Of a DNA stretch of 64,000 bases, positions 15,985-25,523 are shown piece after piece. The position numbers and the translations under genes are program-made. This DNA comes from Actinoallomurus bryophytorum (GTDB taxonomy: Bacteria > Actinomycetota > Actinomycetes > Streptosporangiales > Streptosporangiaceae). Below the pieces are notes generated by a model that ran no database searches, was not told the DNA's origin, and was given only the letters and a program-made list of their open reading frames with translations. The stretch covers positions 5,518,001-5,582,000 of the forward strand of contig NZ_VFOZ01000001.1 in NCBI RefSeq assembly GCF_006716425.1, read 5' to 3'. Position 1 is the stretch's first letter; the number at the start of each line of letters is the position of its first letter.

Positions 15985-16857
15985 ATGACGAACATCACGG
16001 CCGCCGCGGGCGGCGACTTCGTAATGGGTGGTGACCTGCGGGTCCACAGGATGGGTTTCGGCGCGATGCGTCTTCCGGCCGGCGGGTTCGACGGGCCGCC
16101 ACGGGACCCGAGCACGGGAATGGCGGTGCTGCGTCGCGCGGTGGAGCTCGGCGTGAACCACATCGACACGGCAGGCTTCTATGAGCGGGGCGGCGTCAGC
16201 GCGAGCGACCTGATCCGGCGGGCGCTCGCCCCGTACGGGGAGGAGCTCGTGATCGCGACGAAGGTCGGGCCGCTGCGAGGCCCGGACGGCGTCCCTACGG
16301 GTCAGGCGACGCCCGAGCAGCTGCGTGGCCTGGTGGAGGATGATCTGCGGCTGCTCGGGGTGGACCGGCTGGACCTGGTGTACCTGCGGATCGGCGGCCT
16401 GTCGGTGCCGGGCGGGGAGTCTCTGGCCGACCGGTTCGCCGTGCTCGCCGCCATGCGCGAGGAGGGGCTGATCCGCCATCTGGGGCTCAGCAATGTGGAC
16501 GTCGCCCAGCTCGCCGAGGCCCGCACGGTGGCCCCCGTCGTCGCCGTGCAGAACCACTTCCACGTGCAGCACCTGGACGACAGGGAGCTGCTCCGGCAGT
16601 GCGCGGAACTCGGCGTGGCGTATGCGCCGTTCTTCCCGCTCGGCGGTGGGTTCAGCCCGATCGACGCGGAACGGGTGGCGAAGGTCGCGGCACGCCACGG
16701 GGCGACGAACGCTCAGGTGGCGTTGGCATGGCTGCTCGCCATCTCGCCGGTCATGCTCGCCATCCCGGGCACCGGCTCGCCGGAGCACCTGGAGGAGAAC
16801 ATCGCCGCGGCCGGCCTGGAACTGACCGAGGAGGACCTGGCCGACCTCGAAGGCTAG
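15985..16857 (+). CDS. Aldo/keto reductase
   Basis: A 290-residue NADPH-dependent TIM-barrel oxidoreductase. The catalytic Asp-Tyr pair is in HIDTAGFYERGG and the Lys in VIATKVG. The usual catalytic His position reads LVYLRIGG, so it is replaced. LGLSNVDVAQLAEA, VQNHFHVQ and the cofactor-binding IPGTGSPEHLEEN are typical of AKR-family members next to such regulators. The substrate is unknown. ATG 15985 is divergent from the regulator with a palindrome between. Confidence 0.9.
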   Translation: MTNITAAAGGDFVMGGDLRVHRMGFGAMRLPAGGFDGPPRDPSTGMAVLRRAVELGVNHIDTAGFYERGGVSASDLIRRALAPYGEELVIATKVGPLRGPDGVPTGQATPEQLRGLVEDDLRLLGVDRLDLVYLRIGGLSVPGGESLADRFAVLAAMREEGLIRHLGLSNVDVAQLAEARTVAPVVAVQNHFHVQHLDDRELLRQCAELGVAYAPFFPLGGGFSPIDAERVAKVAARHGATNAQVALAWLLAISPVMLAIPGTGSPEHLEENIAAAGLELTEEDLADLEG

Positions 16858-16925
16858 AGAGGAGCCTCGCCGGGATCCGGCTCCGGTACGGGTGCGGTGC
16901 CCCCGTCCAGGCCAACGCGCCGGCG

Positions 16926-17702
16926 TCACCAACCGGTCTTGGACAGTGCGGCGGCCAGCTGCGGGGCGACCAGGTCCGTCGTCGCCAGGGCGCCGATGTG
17001 GTCCTGTCCCTCGAACTCGATCAACTCGAAGCCCGTCTCGCGCAGCTCGTCCGCATGGGCGCGAATGTGACGCGCGATGGCCGCTCCGCCGACGAAGTCG
17101 TACATCCGGCAGTCCGGTTCGCAGTCGCGGTCGCCGTACCAAACGATCTTCGGGCCCGGGAGGGCGGCCAGGGCGGGCCGGTCGTCGCGCCTGCCCCACT
17201 CCCGGTAGAACATGCGGCCCAGGTGGTGTTCGGCCGCCTTGTCCGGCAGCCCCGCCTGGATCAGGGCGGCGCGCGCACCCTCCTCGAACCCGAGCCAGTA
17301 ATCACAGCTCGCGAGCAGCGGGAACCCGCCGATCATGAGTCCCGTCGCCCGCTCGCTGAAAGGGGAGAGGAAGGCCGCGAGAGCGGCCATGCCCGAGTAT
17401 CCGGCCAGGACGAAGTCGCCCGCACCGGCGGCGTCGGCCACCGTGTGCAGATCGGCGACCTCCGGCCCCACGGGGTACGCGGTGAAGGACGACGGCTCCC
17501 ACGAGCCGCCGGCCTCCTCCTCGGGCTCCATCACTCCGACGACCGACCGGGGCTTGTACCGGACGACCCGGTACTGATCGGCCAGCGCGGCGCCGAGAGC
17601 GGCGAACTCCGCGCGAGACCGGGCGGGAAGGACGATGGCCGGTCCATCGCCCACCGCGTCGTACCACAGCCTGTATCCGTCACCCGCGACGGCGATCGCC
17701 AC
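16926..17702 (-). CDS. Alpha/beta hydrolase
   Basis: A 258-residue alpha/beta-hydrolase fold protein. The nucleophile elbow is VLAGYSGMAAL (Ser in GYSGM), the acid loop is VWYGDRDCEPDC and the catalytic His is in FEGQDHIGAL. The start is GTG 17702 with GGAGG a few bases upstream. The oxyanion region (GPAIVLPARSRAEF) lacks the common HG motif. The substrate is unknown. It lies downstream of the desaturase gene in the same direction (30 bp) and may share its transcript. Confidence 0.87.
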   Translation of the reverse strand: MAIAVAGDGYRLWYDAVGDGPAIVLPARSRAEFAALGAALADQYRVVRYKPRSVVGVMEPEEEAGGSWEPSSFTAYPVGPEVADLHTVADAAGAGDFVLAGYSGMAALAAFLSPFSERATGLMIGGFPLLASCDYWLGFEEGARAALIQAGLPDKAAEHHLGRMFYREWGRRDDRPALAALPGPKIVWYGDRDCEPDCRMYDFVGGAAIARHIRAHADELRETGFELIEFEGQDHIGALATTDLVAPQLAAALSKTGW

Positions 17703-17731
17703 GTCGGCCTCCGATGTTCAGATGCGGCAGA

Positions 17732-18778
17732 TCACTCGGCGTCGGCGGTGCGGAGTGGCGCGGCCACCGTGTGGAGATGGCGGAGAACCTGGGTGTACGA
17801 GCCGACCAGTGTGCTCTCCAGGTACGGCAGGTCGTGCAGCCGGCAGTGGTCACGGACGAACCGCTGCGCGCGCCGCAGCGAAGGCCGCGGCATGCTCGGG
17901 AACAGGTGGTGTTCGATCTGGTAGTTGAGCCCGCCCAGGGCGAAGTCGGTGAACCACCCGCCGCGGATGTTGCGCGACGTCAGCACCTGACGGCGGAGGA
18001 AGTCCAGCTTGCTCTCGTCGGTGATGATCGGCATGCCCTTGTGGTTCGGGGCGAACGAGCACCCCATGTACAGGCCGAACAGACACTGGTGCACGAGGAT
18101 GAAGGCCACCGCCTGCAGCGGCGAGAGCACGACGAACAGCACCGTCAGATAGCCCACGACGTGCCCGCCCAGCAGCAGGGCCTCGACCGCACGTGAGCGG
18201 CGCGCCGGGCCGCCCATCAGCGCACGTACGCTCGCCGCGTGCAGGTGCAGGCCTTCGAGCAGAAGCAGCGGGAAGAAGAGGAACGCCTGGGCCCGCGCCA
18301 GTACACGGCCGGTAAGACCGCGACGGGACTCGCCCTGGCTGGCCGTGAGGGCGAGGACGCTGCCTCCGCCGAGGTCGGGGTCGCGGCCCTCGTGGTTGGG
18401 GTTGGCGTGATGCCGGTTGTGCTTGCTCACCCACCAGCCGAAGCTGAGCCCGATCAGCAGGTTGCCGTGCAGCACCCCGAGCAGGTCGTTGACCCGCCGG
18501 GAGCCGGCGATCTGACGGTGACCCGCGTCGTGCCCGACGAACGCGATCTGGGTGAAGACGAACGCGAGGAACGCCGCCACCAGGAGCTGGTACCACGAGC
18601 GCCCCAACAGGGCGAAGGCGACAAAACCGGCCAGCAACAGGACGGTGTTGGCGATGATCTTCGCGGTGTAGTAGCCGGGACGGCGCTTCAGCAGCCCCGC
18701 ATCCTTGATCTTCCGGCACAGCACCGCGTAGTCGCTACCACGCGTTGCGCCGACCGTGCTTTCGACACGCGACGTCAT
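17732..18778 (-). CDS. Membrane fatty acid desaturase
   Basis: A 348-residue integral-membrane di-iron desaturase that introduces a double bond into acyl chains. The three histidine boxes are HDAGH (83-87), HNRHH (120-124) and QIEHH (near 290), in the spacing of the front-end/acyl-lipid desaturase group. Hydrophobic segments lie between the boxes (for example VLLLAGFVAFALLG and LLVAAFLAFVFTQIAF). ATG 18778 has AAGGAGAT at good spacing. It is followed by an alpha/beta-hydrolase gene 29 bp downstream. No electron-donor gene is adjacent. Confidence 0.93.
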   Translation of the reverse strand: MTSRVESTVGATRGSDYAVLCRKIKDAGLLKRRPGYYTAKIIANTVLLLAGFVAFALLGRSWYQLLVAAFLAFVFTQIAFVGHDAGHRQIAGSRRVNDLLGVLHGNLLIGLSFGWWVSKHNRHHANPNHEGRDPDLGGGSVLALTASQGESRRGLTGRVLARAQAFLFFPLLLLEGLHLHAASVRALMGGPARRSRAVEALLLGGHVVGYLTVLFVVLSPLQAVAFILVHQCLFGLYMGCSFAPNHKGMPIITDESKLDFLRRQVLTSRNIRGGWFTDFALGGLNYQIEHHLFPSMPRPSLRRAQRFVRDHCRLHDLPYLESTLVGSYTQVLRHLHTVAAPLRTADAE

Positions 18779-18995
18779 CCGATCTCCTTCGGCTGAGGAC
18801 CACACCAGTTACAGACTGCTGCTGCGATCATCCGTCACCGTAGGAAGGGCCCAGGGAGAACGAACAATCCGGTGACCATGATTCATGGGAAAACGATTCG
18901 CGGATACGGCTGTGACTACCAAAATCAACGCTTTAACCTGGCGTTCGGTTCCACGCCCTGTACCGGGCATCCCTGGTAGGCGACATCGCCCACCG

Positions 18996-19193
18996 TTACC
19001 CTCCGTTACGTCGTGCCTGCTCTCGCGAGATGGCTTCCACGACATCCACGATATGTCGTTCGCACACCGGGTCGCGAGAATGCCGGCCACTGAACCAGAC
19101 CATCTCGACGACGAAATCCGCCGGCTCGCCGCACAGGCACTCGCCGCCCACGGCCGGATCCACCGGCACGACCTCCGGGCGTCGAAATGACAT
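18996..19193 (-). CDS. Small cysteine-rich protein of unknown function
   Basis: A 65-residue protein with CLCG and VCERH pairs separated by about 20 residues, the arrangement of a small zinc ribbon or treble-clef. The remainder (ADFVVEMVWFSGRHSRDP, HIVDVVEAISREQARRN) reads as a real folded domain. No ribosome-binding site precedes ATG 19193; the AT-richer CATACGCT 9 bases upstream may be a -10 of a leaderless gene. It follows recQ on the same strand at 60 bp. A longer plus-strand frame over the same bases is less protein-like. Confidence 0.55.
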   Translation of the reverse strand: MSFRRPEVVPVDPAVGGECLCGEPADFVVEMVWFSGRHSRDPVCERHIVDVVEAISREQARRNGG

Positions 19194-19253
19194 TTTGCCA
19201 GCGTATGTCGAAGATCTACGTTGCCGCCACGCGCCGACGGCACTGACCGGTTG

Positions 19254-21086
19254 TCAAATCTCGGCGAGGGTGTCCAGAATCTGCTGGCCGTACTTCGCGA
19301 GTTTGTTCTCGCCGACGCCGTTGACCGTGCCGAGCTCGCCGAGCGATGACGGATGCAGGGTGGCGACCTCGCGGAGCGTCTTGTCGTGGAACACGACGTA
19401 GGGCGGGACACCCTGCTCCTTCGCGGTGGCCGAACGCCACGCGCGGAGCCTTTCGAAGATCGCGGTCGCCTCCTCCGACAGGTCGGCCGCGGCGGGCGCC
19501 GTCTTGGCGACCCTGGCGGCCTTGAGCTTGGCGGCCCGGCGCTCGGGCTCGCGGCGCATCGGCACCTCGAGCTCGCGGCGCAGCACGGCGCCACTGGTCT
19601 CGGTCAGGGCCAGCGTGCCGTGGTCGGGCTGGACGGCCAGCAGGCCCCGCGCCAGCAGCTGGCGCACGACGCCGCGCCACTCACCGGCGCTCAGGTCCGC
19701 GCCGACGCCGAACACGCTCAGGCCGTCGTGGTCGAACTGGATCACCTTGGGCGTCTTTTTGCCGACCAGGATGTCGATCACATGGCCGGCGCCGAACCGC
19801 TGACGGCGCTCACGGTCCAGCCGGTAGACGGCCGACAGGACCTTCTGCGCGGCGACCGTGCCGTCCCATGACTCCGGGGGTGTCAGGCAGGTGTCGCAGT
19901 TGCCGCACGCCTTGCTCTCCTGGCCGAAATAGGCGAGCAACCGCACGCGCCGGCACTCGACCGTCTCGCACAGCGCCAGCATCGAGTCCAGGTGCGCGCC
20001 CTGCAGGCGGCGGTGGGCGTCGTCGCCCTCGGAGGTGTCGATCAGCTTGCGCAGCTGGACGACGTCCTGCAGCCCGTACGCGAGCCAGGCCGTGGACGGG
20101 AGGCCGTCACGGCCGGCGCGGCCGGTCTCCTGGTAGTAGCCCTCGACCGACTTGGGCAGGTCGAGGTGGGCCACGAAACGCACGTCCGGCTTGTCGATGC
20201 CCATGCCGAACGCGATGGTGGCGACGATGATGACGCCGTCCTCACGCAGGAAACGCGACTGGTTCGCCGCGCGGGTCTGGGCGTCGAGGCCCGCGTGGTA
20301 CGGGATCGCGGTGATGCCGTTCTCCGCCAGGAACGCGGCGATCTTTTCGACGGAGTTGCGCGAGAGGCAGTAGACGATGCCCGCGTCACCGGGATGCTCG
20401 GTGCGCAGCAGCTCCAGGAGCTGGCGCTTGGGCTCGTCCTTCGGCGCGATGCGGTATTGGATGTTGGGCCGGTCGAAGCTCGCCACGAAGTGACGTGCGT
20501 CGTCGAGCCGCAGACGGGAGGCGATCTCCGCGTGCGTGGCCGGGGTCGCGGTCGCGGTGAGGGCGATCCGCGGCACGTCCGGCCAGCGCTCGTGCAGTGC
20601 GGACAGCGCGAGGTAGTCGGGCCGGAAGTCGTGCCCCCACTGGGAGACGCAGTGCGCCTCGTCGATGGCGAACAGCGACACGTCGCCGGCGTCGAGCAGC
20701 CGTTGCGTCGACTCCAGCCGCAGCCGCTCGGGCGCGAGGTAGAGAAGGTCCAGCTCGCCGGCGCGGAACGTCGCCTCGACCGTGCGCTGCTCGTCGAAGT
20801 CGAGCGTGGAGTTGAGGAACCCGGCGCGTACGCCCAGTGCCCGCAGCGCGTCGACCTGGTCCTGCATCAGCGCGATGAGCGGGGAGATGACGACGCCGGT
20901 GCCTTTTCGCACGAGCGAGGGGATCTGGTAGCACAGGGACTTGCCGCCGCCCGTGGGCATGAGCACGAGCGCGTCGCCACCGGCCACGACGTGCTCGATG
21001 ATCTCCTGCTGTCCCTCGCGGAACTCGTCATAGCCGAAGATCCGCCGCAGCACCTGCGACGCGTCGCCGTACTCGGGAGCGTCCAT
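19254..21086 (-). CDS. recQ: ATP-dependent DNA helicase RecQ
   Basis: A 610-residue 3'-5' DNA helicase for recombination and repair. Motif I is [14 protein letters not shown] (about 43-56), motif II is [18 protein letters not shown] with the RecQ aromatic loop, and motif VI is [12 protein letters not shown]. The zinc cluster includes CGNCDTC. The RecQ-C winged helix follows, and an HRDC domain closes the protein ([29 protein letters not shown] ... [20 protein letters not shown]). It is divergent from an mscS-like gene. Confidence 0.97.
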   Translation of the reverse strand: MDAPEYGDASQVLRRIFGYDEFREGQQEIIEHVVAGGDALVLMPTGGGKSLCYQIPSLVRKGTGVVISPLIALMQDQVDALRALGVRAGFLNSTLDFDEQRTVEATFRAGELDLLYLAPERLRLESTQRLLDAGDVSLFAIDEAHCVSQWGHDFRPDYLALSALHERWPDVPRIALTATATPATHAEIASRLRLDDARHFVASFDRPNIQYRIAPKDEPKRQLLELLRTEHPGDAGIVYCLSRNSVEKIAAFLAENGITAIPYHAGLDAQTRAANQSRFLREDGVIIVATIAFGMGIDKPDVRFVAHLDLPKSVEGYYQETGRAGRDGLPSTAWLAYGLQDVVQLRKLIDTSEGDDAHRRLQGAHLDSMLALCETVECRRVRLLAYFGQESKACGNCDTCLTPPESWDGTVAAQKVLSAVYRLDRERRQRFGAGHVIDILVGKKTPKVIQFDHDGLSVFGVGADLSAGEWRGVVRQLLARGLLAVQPDHGTLALTETSGAVLRRELEVPMRREPERRAAKLKAARVAKTAPAAADLSEEATAIFERLRAWRSATAKEQGVPPYVVFHDKTLREVATLHPSSLGELGTVNGVGENKLAKYGQQILDTLAEI

Positions 21087-21132
21087 TCGGCCACTCTATG
21101 AGGCCCGGGAGGCCGGTGTGACCCAGGCGTGA

Positions 21133-21150
21133 GCACTTGTGGACAAGTGC
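21133..21150. promoter_or_regulatory. 18-bp palindrome in the recQ/mscS intergenic region
   Basis: GCACTTGT-GG-ACAAGTGC is a perfect dyad, 47 bp from the recQ start and 71 bp from the mscS start. It does not match the actinobacterial LexA box (GAAC-N4-GTTC), so SOS control is not indicated. It may be an operator for either gene. Confidence 0.45.
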
Positions 21151-21220
21151 CTCAGGGGCCGCGCGCGCCGGGGTCGCCGGTAGCGTTGCGCACTGTCCGT
21201 CCCGAGCGTTGTCGAGGAGA

Positions 21221-22033
21221 ATGCGGTTGAACCAGACGCAGGTGGTCGACCAACTGGCGGAGCAGGTGGCCAAGGTGCGGAGACGGGCGAGGCCGTGGCG
21301 GTCGATCTTCGCGCTCCTGCTGGCCCTGTTCGCCATGGTCGGGTCGATCCTCGCACGCGAACAGTCCCGCGATCTGGACGACAAGCTCCCGCTGGAGCTC
21401 GTCGCGGCGGGCTGCGCCGCGGCGTTCTTCGTGTTCGGCTTCGTCGCCACCCTGGGCCTGTCCGGCCGGGCGCGCGACATCCTGCTGCCGCGCGTCGGCA
21501 ACGCACACGCGACGATGGTGCGGCTGCTGATCGTGCTGGTCGGCGCGCTCACCACCCTCGTGCTGACCCTGCAGCTGTTCGACCTGCCCGTGGGCCAGCT
21601 CGTCCTGGGCGGCGCGCTGACCGGTGTGCTCGTCGGGATCGCCGCTCAGCAGACGCTCGCCAACCTGTTCGCCGGCATCATCCTGCTGCTGTCCAAGCCG
21701 TTCGTCGTGGGCGACGACGTGCGACTGTGGTCCGGGCCGCTCGGCGGGGAGTTCGACGGGACCGTGATGGAGATCGGCCTCACCTACGTACGCCTGGAGG
21801 CGGCGAACGGGGAGTTCCGGCTGCCCAACGCCCAGGTGCTGTCGTCGGCGGTCGGGCCGCGCGACACCAACGCCCCGGCGACCGCCACCGCCACCGCCAC
21901 GGGAGCCGTGACGGCGACGGCCCAGGCGGTACCGGCCGGGGCCGATGCCACCCAGGCCGAGCCCGGCCCGATCCAGACCGCGCCGGTCGCGGCCCAGACC
22001 GTCCACACCGAGGGCGAGTCCGGGCCGCGCTGA
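21221..22033 (+). CDS. Mechanosensitive ion channel family protein (MscS-like)
   Basis: A 270-residue inner-membrane channel subunit. Three hydrophobic segments (about residues 28-45, 60-80, 100-120) precede the pore helix LVLGGALTGVLVGIAAQQTLANLFAGIILLLSKPFVVGDDV, the MscS signature. A short beta domain follows (GTVMEIGLTYVRLEAANGEFRLPNAQVL). The C-terminal 55 residues are an Ala/Thr/Pro-rich low-complexity tail in place of the usual alpha/beta cage. Its stop lies 3 bp from the stop of the convergent transporter gene. Confidence 0.9.
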   Translation: MRLNQTQVVDQLAEQVAKVRRRARPWRSIFALLLALFAMVGSILAREQSRDLDDKLPLELVAAGCAAAFFVFGFVATLGLSGRARDILLPRVGNAHATMVRLLIVLVGALTTLVLTLQLFDLPVGQLVLGGALTGVLVGIAAQQTLANLFAGIILLLSKPFVVGDDVRLWSGPLGGEFDGTVMEIGLTYVRLEAANGEFRLPNAQVLSSAVGPRDTNAPATATATATGAVTATAQAVPAGADATQAEPGPIQTAPVAAQTVHTEGESGPR

Positions 22034-22036
22034 GGC

Positions 22037-23488
22037 TCAGGGTGAGATCACGTCCAGCTCGCGGTCCCGCGTGTGCTCGGTGAACTGCCCGACGACCGCC
22101 GCCACCACCAGGAACGACGAGATCAGCAGCAGCGCGCCCAGCACCGACAGGTCCTTGACGTACGGCGCGATCAGCAGCACGCCGATCCCGCCGCCGAGGT
22201 GCCCGATGCCGTCCACCAGGCCGAAGCCCGTCGTGCGGGCCCGGGTCGGGAAGGATTCGGACGTCAGCGCGTACGCCGGCGACACCCACAGGTTGAAGCC
22301 GAAGAAGATGAGCATCGACCCGATGAAGGCGATCGCGATCGTGGTGCCGGCCTCGGCGACCAGGACCGCGCCGACGAGAGTGAGCACGGCGCCGATCGGC
22401 AGCCAGTGACGGCGTTCGAGCCTCTCCACGAAGAACGACGTGAAGACGCCCTGGATCAGGAAGCCGAAGACCCCCATCGCGGTGATCACCCCGGCCTCCG
22501 GCGGCGGGTACTTCAGCACGGTGAGCACGGAGGTGAAACCGCTGGAGAAGCCGTACACGGTGACGTACCCGGTGAACCACATGAGCAGCAGGATGATGAT
22601 CCGGCGGACGTAGCGCGGGTCGGTGAACAGCTCGCGGTACGTGGACAACGCGGGCACCTGCCGTACGGGCCGGACCTCCTCCTCGTCCACCGGTACCGGC
22701 TCGGCCAGCGGCCCGTGCCTGCTCGCACGCTCCTCCATCGCGGTGACCACGGCGTCGGCCTCTTCGAGGCGGCCTCGCCCGGCCAGCCAGCGGGGTGACT
22801 CGGGCAGCTCGAAACGGAGCAGGATGGCGATGAGGGCGAGCAGCGCGCCGACGCCGTACATCCAGCGCCAGCCGTTCTCGAACGAGGGCCCGGCCAGCGC
22901 GAACGGCAGGCCGAGCGGCCAGTGCTCGGACGGCGTGGTCAGCAGCAGGCCGCCCCAGATGCCGAAGAACGCCCCCAGCGCCGACATCGTGAAGATGACG
23001 GCCGTGTAGCGTGCCCGGCCGCGCCGGGGCGCGACCTCGCCGAGGTAGGTGTTGACGATGGCCAGGTCGGCGCCGATGCCGATGCCGGTGATCACGCGGG
23101 CGATGACGAAGTTGTCATAGCCCGGGGCGAGGGCGTTGTAGAGCGAGCCGACCCCGGTGATGAGCATCGTGACCAGCAGCATGTTCCGGCGGCCGATGGT
23201 GTCGGCGATCGGGCTGAGCACGAGTGTGCCGATGACGTACCCGGCGAGGTTGAGCACGACCGGGACGGTGAGGGCGTCCAGCGCCTTTTCGGGCGTACAG
23301 CCGGGCTTGATCTGCACGCACGTCTGCACGAAGGAGACGTTGATGTCGAAGATGTCGTAGAAGGTGAACAGAAAGCCCACGCCGATGATCCCGATGAAGA
23401 GATACGACAGGGACCACACGTTGATGCGTTCGACGCGGGCGGCGATCGTCTGAGGTGACAAAGGGGGCGTTTCGGCAGGTGCCGTCAT
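22037..23488 (-). CDS. MFS transporter (sugar-porter/aromatic-acid type)
   Basis: A 483-residue transporter with twelve predicted transmembrane helices. Signature loops are PIADTIGRRNML between helices 2 and 3, ARVITGIGIGADLAIVNTYLGEVAPRRGRAR, LPESPRWLAGRGR at the central loop, and SESFPTRARTTGFG in the second half. A good AAGGAG site precedes ATG 23488. The substrate is unknown; the two long loops and the PESPRWL motif fit the sugar or organic-acid porter branches. Confidence 0.92.
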   Translation of the reverse strand: MTAPAETPPLSPQTIAARVERINVWSLSYLFIGIIGVGFLFTFYDIFDINVSFVQTCVQIKPGCTPEKALDALTVPVVLNLAGYVIGTLVLSPIADTIGRRNMLLVTMLITGVGSLYNALAPGYDNFVIARVITGIGIGADLAIVNTYLGEVAPRRGRARYTAVIFTMSALGAFFGIWGGLLLTTPSEHWPLGLPFALAGPSFENGWRWMYGVGALLALIAILLRFELPESPRWLAGRGRLEEADAVVTAMEERASRHGPLAEPVPVDEEEVRPVRQVPALSTYRELFTDPRYVRRIIILLLMWFTGYVTVYGFSSGFTSVLTVLKYPPPEAGVITAMGVFGFLIQGVFTSFFVERLERRHWLPIGAVLTLVGAVLVAEAGTTIAIAFIGSMLIFFGFNLWVSPAYALTSESFPTRARTTGFGLVDGIGHLGGGIGVLLIAPYVKDLSVLGALLLISSFLVVAAVVGQFTEHTRDRELDVISP

Positions 23489-23617
23489 CGCCGGGCTCCT
23501 TCGAGAGATCGGTTGCGGTCGGCCCCGGCCCCCCAGGCAGGCCTGTTTTGTACAGACGAATGAAGTACATCCGGGCGACGGCCGACGCCAAAGTTTCCGC
23601 TGAGCGGAAGTGGCGCG

Positions 23618-23639
23618 CGGGCCGATGGTGATCGGCCCG
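23618..23639. terminator. Inverted repeat between MFS gene and secreted-protein gene
   Basis: CGGGCCGAT (23618-23626) and ATCGGCCCG (23631-23639) form a perfect 9-bp stem with a GGTG loop. It lies downstream of the minus-strand gene ending at 23690, behind a stronger hairpin. Confidence 0.5.
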
Positions 23640-23645
23640 ACGCGT

Positions 23646-23683
23646 GCCGAAGGCGTCCCCCCTGGTGGGGAGACGCCTTCGGC
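23646..23683 (-). terminator. Strong hairpin terminator
   Basis: GCCGAAGGCGTC (23646-23657) pairs exactly with GACGCCTTCGGC (23672-23683), with extra C/G pairing inside. It sits 6 bases after the stop of the minus-strand gene at 23690 and is its probable terminator. Confidence 0.75.
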
Positions 23684-23689
23684 GCGGTG

Positions 23690-24364
23690 TCAGTCGTTCT
23701 GGTCGTCGAACACCACGCCTCGCCAGTCGGTGACGCAGGCGCGGCTCATGAAGACCCAGCCGAGGGCGGCGTCGCGTACCACCATCCCGGCGCCGCCGTT
23801 GGCGGTGAAGCGGTACCTGACCTCAGAGGACGGGGTGCCGGCCGGGTCGCGGAGCGCTCCCGAGCCGTACGTGCTGTCGCTGTAGTAGTTGTAGAAGGCG
23901 CCGCAGGCCGGGTCGACGGTGATCGCCGTGCCGTCGGTCTGGTCGTGCGGCGGGGCGTTGAAGTCGTAGCCGAACGACCGCCGGTGCGCGATGGCCTGCT
24001 TGATCGTGTCGCTGCACGACACCGCGGCCGTACCGGTCGGGTTCGGGCTGAGCGCGGCGGGCGGGATCCACGCGCACAGGTTGTTGGAGCCGTGGTCGCG
24101 CCCGTAGTGGTAGCCGCTCGCGGCGGTCTCGTGGACGTCGAACGACGTGCCGGCCAGCGCGGTGCCGATGAAGTAGCCGCACACCTTGTTCTGCAGCCAG
24201 GTGCCGGCGGGGATGGTGCCGCTGTTGTCGCAGGCGGCGGGCTTGGGGGAGTTGGGCTGGATCGTGTAGCGGTTCACGGCACGCGCGGGTGAGGCGAGGG
24301 CCAGGGGGAGGAGGGCCGCCGCGGCGGCCCAGGCGGCGAGTCGGCGGGTTCTGGAGGGCTCCAC
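23690..24364 (-). CDS. Secreted protein of unknown function
   Basis: A 224-residue exported protein. The signal peptide (RRLAAWAAAAALLPLALASPARA) is followed by a Cys-containing mature domain: AACDNS, KVCGYFIG, NLCAWIPP, VSCSDT, PACGAFYNYY and RACVTDW, which suggests three disulphides. It has a repeated aromatic character (GYHYGRDHGSNN, YNYYSDSTYG). GTG 24364 was chosen for its GGGAGC site and because it begins directly before the signal peptide. I do not recognise the family. A hairpin terminator follows. Confidence 0.75.
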   Translation of the reverse strand: MEPSRTRRLAAWAAAAALLPLALASPARAVNRYTIQPNSPKPAACDNSGTIPAGTWLQNKVCGYFIGTALAGTSFDVHETAASGYHYGRDHGSNNLCAWIPPAALSPNPTGTAAVSCSDTIKQAIAHRRSFGYDFNAPPHDQTDGTAITVDPACGAFYNYYSDSTYGSGALRDPAGTPSSEVRYRFTANGGAGMVVRDAALGWVFMSRACVTDWRGVVFDDQND

Positions 24365-24617
24365 AGATGCTCCCAGGCGGGTGGGGGAACGTCGCAGAAT
24401 CGTCGGCATGACGATCGAGCTGGATCTTCCCGGGTTCGGCCACTCCACGCCCGAGATGACCGGTGAGGTGCACCACCGGCGGCTCGCCGAGCCACGGGCC
24501 CGCGCGGGGTGGGACGCGCGGGCTCTGGTAGAGAAGGCCCGGCCGGCGCTCGGCGCCCACTACCGCCCGGGCGCCGACCGCGACCGCGGAGCCGGAGGAG
24601 GGTCTCACGCGGGCGGG

Positions 24618-25523
24618 TCAGCCGCGGCGGACGAGGTCGAGGACGCGCTGGGCGAGCTCTTCCATGTGCTTCACACTGTCGGCGATGGCGAACAGGTCGA
24701 CGAAGGCGTTGTCGATGCCCGCCTCGGCCCCGGCCCGCAGGATGACCTCGGCGCACTGCTCGACGGTGCCGGTCTCGGTGGGGTAGACGCGGAGTACGGC
24801 GCCGATGCTCTGCGGATCCCGCCCCGCCTCCTCGGCCAGCTGCCGGATGTGCCCGAGCGGCTTGGCGATGAAGGCCTGGGGGTCGAACTCCAGCATCCCC
24901 GGACGGAACACCGGAAGCCAGCCGTCGGCACGGCGGGCCGTACGCTCCATCGCCTTGGGTGCGAAACCGGCGAGGTAGATCGGCGGACGCGGGCTCTGTG
25001 CGGGCTTGAGGTTGGCGTGGGTCGCCGGAACGGACCAGTACTCGCCGTGGTACTCGGCGGGATCGGTGGTCCACAACGCCTCCAGGGCGTCGAGGCACTC
25101 GTCGAGCCGGGCGCCGCGTTCGTTCATCGGGATCCCGGCCGCGACGTACTCCTCCGGCGACCACCCGATGCCCAGACCGACCAGGAGCCGTCCGCGGCTG
25201 AGCTGGTCGATGCCCGTCAGCGACCGTGCGAGCACGGCGGGCGCGTACCAGGGGGCGTTGAGGACGTTCGTGCCGATCTGGACCCGCTCGGTGACGGTGG
25301 CGGCGATCGTCATGAGAACGAACGGGTCCAGCACCGCGTGGAACGCCTCCGGGATCGTCGAGCCGCCCCCGTAGCCCACGGTGGGGTTCACCGGGGCGAG
25401 GAGCCGGTCACCGACCCACAGGCCGTCGCCGCCCATCGCCTCGACGCTGCGGGCGAAGCCGGCGACCTGGTCGGCCTGGTGGGCCGGTGCCCCGAACTGC
25501 GGCAGGGCGAATCCGGTGCGCAT
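24618..25523 (-). CDS. LLM class (F420-dependent) oxidoreductase
   Basis: A 301-residue luciferase-like monooxygenase-fold enzyme of the actinobacterial F420-dependent group. MRTGFALPQFGAPAHQADQVAGFARSVEAMGGDGLWVGDRLL, RVQIGTNVLNAPWYAPAVLARSLTGIDQLSRGRLLVGLGIGW and RPPIYLAGFAPKAMERTARRADGW are family signatures. These enzymes transfer hydride between F420 and small organic substrates; the substrate here is unknown. It stands alone. Confidence 0.92.
   Translation of the reverse strand: MRTGFALPQFGAPAHQADQVAGFARSVEAMGGDGLWVGDRLLAPVNPTVGYGGGSTIPEAFHAVLDPFVLMTIAATVTERVQIGTNVLNAPWYAPAVLARSLTGIDQLSRGRLLVGLGIGWSPEEYVAAGIPMNERGARLDECLDALEALWTTDPAEYHGEYWSVPATHANLKPAQSPRPPIYLAGFAPKAMERTARRADGWLPVFRPGMLEFDPQAFIAKPLGHIRQLAEEAGRDPQSIGAVLRVYPTETGTVEQCAEVILRAGAEAGIDNAFVDLFAIADSVKHMEELAQRVLDLVRRG

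Noticed and set aside
18885-19190. Plus-strand frame of 101 residues opposite the small Cys-rich gene
   Set aside because: Composition is less protein-like and the Cys-pair pattern of the minus-strand frame is more convincing; only one can be real.
21133-21150. SOS (LexA) box upstream of recQ
   Set aside because: The dyad lacks the GAAC-N4-GTTC core of actinobacterial LexA sites.
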